Source: Trichocoleus sp. (GTDB lineage: Bacteria > Cyanobacteriota > Cyanobacteriia > Elainellales > Elainellaceae). From it: a stretch of DNA of 48,613 nt. Below are positions 42,342 to 48,613 of this stretch, piece after piece (the stretch's first letter is position 1; the number at the start of each line of letters is the position of its first letter). The DNA lies in assembly GCA_036702865.1 (NCBI GenBank), contig DATNQD010000046.1, positions 1 through 48,613 of the forward strand, in the 5' to 3' direction. The translations under genes and the position numbers were made by a program. Below the pieces are notes generated by a model that was not told the origin of the DNA, did no database searches, and saw only the letters and a program-made list of their open reading frames with translations.

Positions 42342-43880
42342 ATGTCCTGGTCACGTCTTCTGCCAGTCATAGTCGGTGTTGTCCTGATTCTTGGACTCTT
42401 GATCTGGCTGATCGATGCACTCTCCCGGCTCTATTTCAACATTGCCTGGACATCACCCCTGCTCGGAAACCTGTTTTTATGTGTGGTGCTGGCGCTGCTC
42501 GTTGCAGCCTTAATCGCACTAACCTATTATGCCTTTCGCTTTCGTCAACCCAAAAAGCCAAAACGCCTTCCGCCTCAAGTTCCAGTCGAAAAAACAGCCG
42601 CCGCCAAAGAAACACTCCGCGCCCTTCAGCAGCAGGTAGCTCAGGTTGAGGATGAAGTAACGCGTCAGGCACTTTTAGCTCGATCGCAAGAAATCGAGGC
42701 AAGCCTGGCACAGCGAGAAATTCGACTCGTGATTTTTGGAACTGGCTCGGCGGGTAAAACATCGCTGGTAAACGCCATTATGGGGCGGATTGTTGGCACC
42801 GTTGGCGCACCAATGGGAACCACGACGACGGGAATCACTTACAGCCTTCGCTTGAAAGGTCTGGAGCGTGAAATCTGCCTGACTGACACCCCTGGTATTT
42901 TGGAAGCAGGGATCATGGGAACCGATCGAGAACGCCTTGCCAGAGAGGTTGCCACCGCCGCAGACCTGCTCCTCTTTGTGATCGATAATGACCTACGCCA
43001 GTCTGAATATCGCGTTTTACAGTCGCTTGCCCATATCGGAAAACGATCGCTCCTCGTCTTCAATAAGACCGACCTCTACCCAGAAGAAGACCTAACCATC
43101 CTGCTAGAAAAAATTCAGCAGCGGGTCGAAAATTTTATTGCACCTCAAGATATTGTTGCCATCGCTGCCAATCCGCAGCCCGTTCGCTTGGAAGACGGGG
43201 AGTGGTTTCATGCTGATCCTGATATCCTGCCTTTGCTGCGCCGGATGGCAGCCGTTTTGCGATCGGAGGGAGAAGATCTGGTTGCAGATAATATTTTGCT
43301 TCAGTCTCAACGGTTGGGGGAAGAAACCCGTCAGTTACTCGATGACCAGCGGCTCAGGCAGGCTGAAAAAATTGTCGATCGCTTCCAATGGATTGTAGCT
43401 GGAGCAGTTACAGTGACGCCCCTCCCTGTTGTTGATCTGTTGGCAACTGCAGCGATTAATGCGCAGATGGTGATTGAACTAGGGCAGGTTTATGGCTGCG
43501 AAATTAACCTCGATCGAGGACGCGAACTGGCAATCTCTTTAGGCAAAACGTTAGTGAGTTTGGGAGTAGTGCGCGGAGCGTTTGAGTTGTTGTCCATCAC
43601 GCTACAAACCAACGTCGGCACATTTCTAGTGGGGCGGGCAGTTCAGGGAGTCACAGCCGCTTACCTAACTCGAATTGCTGGAAAGAGCTTTATTGAGTTC
43701 TTCCGGCGAAATCAAGATTGGGGCGATGGAGGCATTACTGAAGTGGTGCAAGAACAGTTTCGCCTCAACCGTCGCGACGAATTTATTCGAGCTTTTGTTC
43801 AAGATGCCATCACTCGCGTTGTGCAACCGATCGTTGAGCGAAATCGACTGCTGACAGAACCAAACTCCGATGACAGGTAA
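42342..43880 (+). CDS. Membrane GTPase with DUF697 domain
   Basis: A 512-residue protein. Two N-terminal membrane helices (about residues 7-27 and 43-66) are followed by a coiled segment, then a TRAFAC-type GTPase domain: P-loop GTGSAGKTS at 133-141, switch DTPG, and NKTD. The C-terminal ~170 residues form a DUF697 domain with hydrophobic segments (QWIVAGAVTVTPLPVVDLLA; GTFLVGRAVQGVTAAYL). Relatives such as YcjF bind membranes; cyanobacterial members are of unknown function. Its start at 42342 follows the RRM gene by 177 bases. Confidence 0.87.
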   Translation: MSWSRLLPVIVGVVLILGLLIWLIDALSRLYFNIAWTSPLLGNLFLCVVLALLVAALIALTYYAFRFRQPKKPKRLPPQVPVEKTAAAKETLRALQQQVAQVEDEVTRQALLARSQEIEASLAQREIRLVIFGTGSAGKTSLVNAIMGRIVGTVGAPMGTTTTGITYSLRLKGLEREICLTDTPGILEAGIMGTDRERLAREVATAADLLLFVIDNDLRQSEYRVLQSLAHIGKRSLLVFNKTDLYPEEDLTILLEKIQQRVENFIAPQDIVAIAANPQPVRLEDGEWFHADPDILPLLRRMAAVLRSEGEDLVADNILLQSQRLGEETRQLLDDQRLRQAEKIVDRFQWIVAGAVTVTPLPVVDLLATAAINAQMVIELGQVYGCEINLDRGRELAISLGKTLVSLGVVRGAFELLSITLQTNVGTFLVGRAVQGVTAAYLTRIAGKSFIEFFRRNQDWGDGGITEVVQEQFRLNRRDEFIRAFVQDAITRVVQPIVERNRLLTEPNSDDR

Positions 43881-44539
43881 AGTGATCTCGAAAGGGATTA
43901 GGTGTGAGGAGCATCACATTAGACTGCTGAAAATTCCACTTGGGTAAGTTGCGATAGAAGCAGCGGTCAAGATCAAACTAAGCAGAATTTCCTCATTTTT
44001 TGGAGCGATCGCTATAAATTACTGAATCAGCTTCAGCTTTATTTTGTTGCACCCATTTCTCATCCCTGAAAAGCTCAAATATAGGAGCCATGCCCGATTC
44101 ACCAATTTCAAAATGTTTTTTCTTTACAGAACTTTATCCGAGCTTGATACAGAGATAGGAAGACTTCAATAACCTGATCAGGAATCAAGGGTACAAGAGA
44201 TGTAGATAGCTTTATTCCCAGTTGATGCGCTAGAGGTTAAACCTGCCGATGTCACCCAATTCCAATAAGAAGCGATCTAAACAATCTTTTCCAACGAAAC
44301 TTTTGTTTTCGCGCGTTTCTTTAGCGTCTAGGGGATATCTTTCACTTTTAGATACTTAAACGAATGTCGAGTAGGTAACGAGAATTGATCGTAATGACAT
44401 GGGTGCATCTGAACAGTTCAGCTAGTGATGAAACTTCTCCTTACTTTATTCAGTCGTGGTTGATAGACACCTAACGTGGGAACACTAGCACTAGGCAACC
44501 GAACGCCCCCTTGTACCTGGAGCAATTGAGACGAGCACT
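43881..44539. other. 659-base leader region upstream of sigC
   Basis: No gene of normal size is found. A HIP1 octamer lies at 44005-44012. A tiny frame at 44090-44158 (22 residues, MPDSPISKCFFFTEL...) has AGGAG before its ATG and could be a leader peptide or chance. The remainder is AT-rich and probably contains the sigC promoter and a long 5' untranslated region. Confidence 0.4.
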
Positions 44540-45805
44540 ATGCCAGCAAGACCTTTTCGCGCTGATACTGAATACGACGAGTCCTCCAACATCGTCAACT
44601 TTGAGCCGAGCAGCGAAGATGAAACGCCCGGTTTTGACGCAGAACAGGCTGAGAGCGACCTTGTAAGTCTTGACTTTGAGGATGTTGATCCTGCTCAACT
44701 TACAAGACATGCCAGCCGTCGTACCACCGACTTAGTCCGCCTTTACCTCCAGGAAATTGGTCGGGTGCGCCTGCTTGGACGAGATGAGGAAGTTTCGGAA
44801 GCTCAGAGAGTTCAGCGATATATGCGGCTTGTCGAGCTGCGGAACGAAGCAGCAGATGCAGGTGATCCGGAAGTCCAACAATATGTCCATCTGCTTGATG
44901 CTCACGATCGCCTTGCTTCTCATCTTGGACACCGCCCATCCTGGGAGCGTTGGGCATCTGAGGCAGGAGTAATCCTTGCCGATTTGCGATCGATTTTGTC
45001 TACGGGTAAGCGACGCTGGGCAGAATTAGCAGCGCTGCCCGTTGTAGAACTAGAGCAAATTAAAACCGAAGGCACAAGAGCAAAAGACCACATGATCAAG
45101 GCGAACTTACGTCTGGTCGTGTCGGTTGCCAAAAAATACCAGAATCGCGGTCTGGATCTGCTAGATCTGATTCAAGAAGGCACCTTAGGTCTGGAACGAG
45201 CAGTTGAAAAGTTTGACCCTACTAAGGGTTACCGCTTTAGTACTTATGCTTACTGGTGGATTCGCCAGGGTATTACTCGTGCCATTGCAACCCAGAGCCG
45301 CACGATTCGCCTGCCGGTTCACATTACTGAGAAGCTGAACAAAATCAAGAAAGCGCAGCGCAAAATCTCTCAAGAGAAGGGACGGACTGCTTCGATCGAA
45401 GATATTGCAGCAGAACTCGATATGACACCGCCTCAAGTGCGTGAAGTGCTGTTGCGGGTTCCCCGTGCTGTTTCTCTAGAAACCAAGGTCGGCAAAGAGC
45501 GAGATACAGAACTGGGTGAACTGTTGGACGATCGAGAAGGGGTTTCGCCAGAAGAACTCCTGATGCGAGAAGCCCTGCACCGGGATCTCCAGCAGCTTCT
45601 AACTGATCTCACAACTCGCGAGCGGGATGTCATTCAAATGCGGTTTGGCTTAGGTGACGGTCAACCCTATTCTTTAGCAGAAATTGGGCGCGCTTTAGAC
45701 CTGTCCCGCGAACGAGTCCGGCAGATTGAAGCAAAGGCATTGCAAAAGCTGAGACAGCCGAAGCGTCGGAACCGTGTCCGTGATTATTTAGAGTCACTCA
45801 CTTAA
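44540..45805 (+). CDS. sigC: Group 2 RNA polymerase sigma factor, SigC type
   Basis: A 421-residue sigma-70 factor. Regions run in order: 1.2 (TTDLVRLYLQEIGRVRLLGRD), 2 (ANLRLVVSVAKKYQNRGLD, then YRFSTYAYWWIRQGITRAI), 3 (KGRTASIEDIAAEL) and 4.2 (YSLAEIGRALDLSRERVRQI). The long N terminus and the non-conserved insert RWASEAGVILADLRSIL match cyanobacterial SigC, a non-essential group 2 factor linked to stress, heat and carbon/nitrogen adaptation. A terminator follows 40 bases after the stop. Confidence 0.9.
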   Translation: MPARPFRADTEYDESSNIVNFEPSSEDETPGFDAEQAESDLVSLDFEDVDPAQLTRHASRRTTDLVRLYLQEIGRVRLLGRDEEVSEAQRVQRYMRLVELRNEAADAGDPEVQQYVHLLDAHDRLASHLGHRPSWERWASEAGVILADLRSILSTGKRRWAELAALPVVELEQIKTEGTRAKDHMIKANLRLVVSVAKKYQNRGLDLLDLIQEGTLGLERAVEKFDPTKGYRFSTYAYWWIRQGITRAIATQSRTIRLPVHITEKLNKIKKAQRKISQEKGRTASIEDIAAELDMTPPQVREVLLRVPRAVSLETKVGKERDTELGELLDDREGVSPEELLMREALHRDLQQLLTDLTTRERDVIQMRFGLGDGQPYSLAEIGRALDLSRERVRQIEAKALQKLRQPKRRNRVRDYLESLT

Positions 45806-45845
45806 GCAGCAGCAAGCAGTAATTAGACTGGAGATTGATTAACCT

Positions 45846-45887
45846 GGGCTGAGATAAATGGGCACACCCATTACTCAGTCCTTTTTT
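45846..45887 (+). terminator. Intrinsic terminator of sigC
   Basis: GGGCTGAG at 45846-45853 pairs with CTCAGTCC at 45874-45881 (one wobble), with an inner AATGGG/CCCATT hairpin, followed by six T residues. Confidence 0.85.
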
Positions 45888-45943
45888 GTTGCCTATACTA
45901 AGCTTTATAGCCAGTAGGCGTACTCTCGCGCATAACTTAACCG

Positions 45944-46783
45944 ATGACGAACTACGATGCTCAGGCAAACCGTGAATGGTGGGCACAACGCTGGATCGAT
46001 GTACTCGAATCCTTCGGCTGGATACGCCGTCTAGCTCGTGCTCGAAATTATGCACGGGAAGGGAATGTGCTTAAGATTGAGTATCAAGGCTCAAAGGTCT
46101 CCGCACTCGTTCAAGGCACTGCTCCAGAGCCTTATCAGGTTACACTGGCGCTTGATCCCTTTGATGACGAGCAGTGGCAGTATGTGATTGAGTCAATGGC
46201 AGAACGAGCAATTTTCTCCGCCAAGCTTTTATCGGGGGAGATGCCCCAAAACATTGAGGAAGTCTTCACTGCAAATGGATTAAGCTTATTTCCGTTGACC
46301 AAGTTTGATATTCATAGCCGCTGTTCCTGCCCCGACCCAGCCAATCCCTGTAAACATATTGGCGCAGTCTACTACATCTTGGGGGATCGATTCAGCGAAG
46401 ATCCTTTCGTTCTATTTCAACTGAGAGGACGTACTAAAGATCAAATTATTGCGGCTTTGCGTGAACGACGCAGCACGACTACAGAAACCAGTCCTGAAGT
46501 TGCCGAAGCAGCCGAAGCAGCCACAACACCGCTACAAATTGACTTAAAGCAATTCTGGCAATACGACAATCAGCTAGAACCTTCTCTTGTTGTGATTGCC
46601 CCACCGCCCAGCAGTGAAACAGTCTTAGACGTTTTGGGCGTGATGCCGCTGAAGTCAGAAACACCAGGAAATCAGGCAATCGTCGCTTCCCAACACACCC
46701 TGGAGCATCTAAAAACGCTCTATAGCCAAGTTAGCCAACAGGCAGTTTTAACTGCGATGACGACCGGAAACCGAGACAGTTAG
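45944..46783 (+). CDS. SWIM zinc-finger protein
   Basis: A 279-residue protein with a SWIM motif CxC...CxH: Cys127, Cys129, Cys136 and His138 in CSCPDPANPCKHIGAVYY. The N-terminal ~120 residues begin with REWWAQRWIDVLESFGW and include ARNYAREGNVLKIEYQGSKV, as in cyanobacterial proteins that often accompany SNF2-type helicases. No helicase is next to it. The C-terminal third is helical and then less conserved. SWIM domains bind DNA or proteins; the function is unknown. It lies 138 bases after sigC. Confidence 0.85.
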   Translation: MTNYDAQANREWWAQRWIDVLESFGWIRRLARARNYAREGNVLKIEYQGSKVSALVQGTAPEPYQVTLALDPFDDEQWQYVIESMAERAIFSAKLLSGEMPQNIEEVFTANGLSLFPLTKFDIHSRCSCPDPANPCKHIGAVYYILGDRFSEDPFVLFQLRGRTKDQIIAALRERRSTTTETSPEVAEAAEAATTPLQIDLKQFWQYDNQLEPSLVVIAPPPSSETVLDVLGVMPLKSETPGNQAIVASQHTLEHLKTLYSQVSQQAVLTAMTTGNRDS

Positions 46784-46793
46784 CAATTACAGC

Positions 46794-46976
46794 CTACTGC
46801 CCAAACTCCGTTCGCGCTTTTTCGACCAGTTCTGCCGTTACAGTCTCTAATTCTGCCTCACGCGCCAAAGCCTCAATTCGCTGTCTAGCTTGCGATCGGG
46901 CAAAGAAGGGGATGTTTTTCAGCTTACTCTCGGCTTCAGGTGTCCAGGTTAATGAATCAAAATCAGGGTTACGCAT
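46794..46976 (-). CDS. PCP_red domain small protein
   Basis: A 60-residue protein matching the C-terminal domain of light-independent protochlorophyllide reductase subunit [32 protein letters not shown] and [15 protein letters not shown]. Free-standing copies occur in cyanobacteria, and I recall one being described as heme-binding; this copy contains no His or Cys, so a ligand role is unclear. It is convergent with the SWIM gene (10-base gap) and lies just downstream of psbDC on the same strand, past a terminator. Confidence 0.85.
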   Translation of the reverse strand: MRNPDFDSLTWTPEAESKLKNIPFFARSQARQRIEALAREAELETVTAELVEKARTEFGQ

Positions 46977-47033
46977 GGCGATCGGGTCTTAGATGAATCC
47001 TGATTGCTATTTTGGCAGAAAACGGAAGCCAAG

Positions 47034-47062
47034 GAAAAAGCCCCCACCGATAGGCAGAGGCT
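47034..47062 (-). terminator. Intrinsic terminator of psbDC
   Basis: On the minus strand AGCCTCTGCC and GGTGGGGGCT pair over ten positions (three wobbles) around TATC, followed by five T residues. It sits 25 bases after the psbC stop. Confidence 0.82.
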
Positions 47063-47087
47063 TTCTCATATCAAAAGTTGTTAAGAG

Positions 47088-48613
<1,526 letters not shown>

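Overview
The window looks like a chromosomal segment of a filamentous, Leptolyngbya-like cyanobacterium; the genus is a guess. The phylum is secure: the right edge holds the end of psbD overlapping psbC (photosystem II D2 and CP43), and there is a SigC-type sigma factor, an NblR-like regulator, several families known mainly from cyanobacteria (DUF2949, DUF4168, PCP_red, Nif11-like) and repeated HIP1 octamers GCGATCGC. I saw no rRNA, tRNA or CRISPR array.

Layout. 1-7.9 kb: the first codons of an IS630-type transposase, a secreted pentapeptide-repeat protein, a glycogen-debranching-type glucosidase with a GT4 glycosyltransferase, a membrane-anchored trypsin-like protease and a Dps ferritin. 8-13.4 kb: pyrR diverges from a P-type ATPase / transglutaminase / membrane-protein run, which faces an orphan EACC1-like protein. 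13.4-17.5 kb: a HAS-barrel protein, a small gene with a complete candidate -1 frameshift signal, a SPOR protein and a DciA/DUF721 protein. 17.5-23.7 kb: an MBOAT acyltransferase, DUF4168, holA, a 2H phosphoesterase-like DUF1868 protein, a duplicated peptidoglycan-binding protein and DUF2949. 24.4-27.7 kb: a tight minus-strand run of NAD kinase, NblR-like regulator, periplasmic solute-binding protein and DUF192 lipoprotein. 28-34.4 kb: DUF2993, a diiron ferritin-like protein with a methyltransferase, two tandem Ca2+/H+ exchangers and a Nif11-like protein. 34.6-43.9 kb: GH1 glucosidase, YbjN, lipoate-ligase-like protein, RTX protein, FHA-PBP1, RRM protein and DUF697 GTPase. 44-48.6 kb: sigC, a SWIM protein, a PCP_red protein, psbC and psbD.

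Most genes are chromosomal housekeeping or cell-envelope genes in short transcription units, many closed by clear intrinsic hairpin terminators. The most striking signal is at 14734-14780: a heptamer of the X XXY YYZ class (GGGAAAG), a 6-base spacer and a perfect 9-bp stem-loop. It lies exactly where a 92-codon frame would have to move back one base to enter a second open frame and give a 205-residue protein. This is either programmed -1 frameshifting or an indel placed by chance on a perfect signal, and only comparison with relatives or protein data can decide. Other points of interest are a Ca2+/H+ exchanger paralogue with altered core residues, a P-type ATPase with PAGL in place of PEGL, an orphan EACC1-like adaptor and possible small genes.
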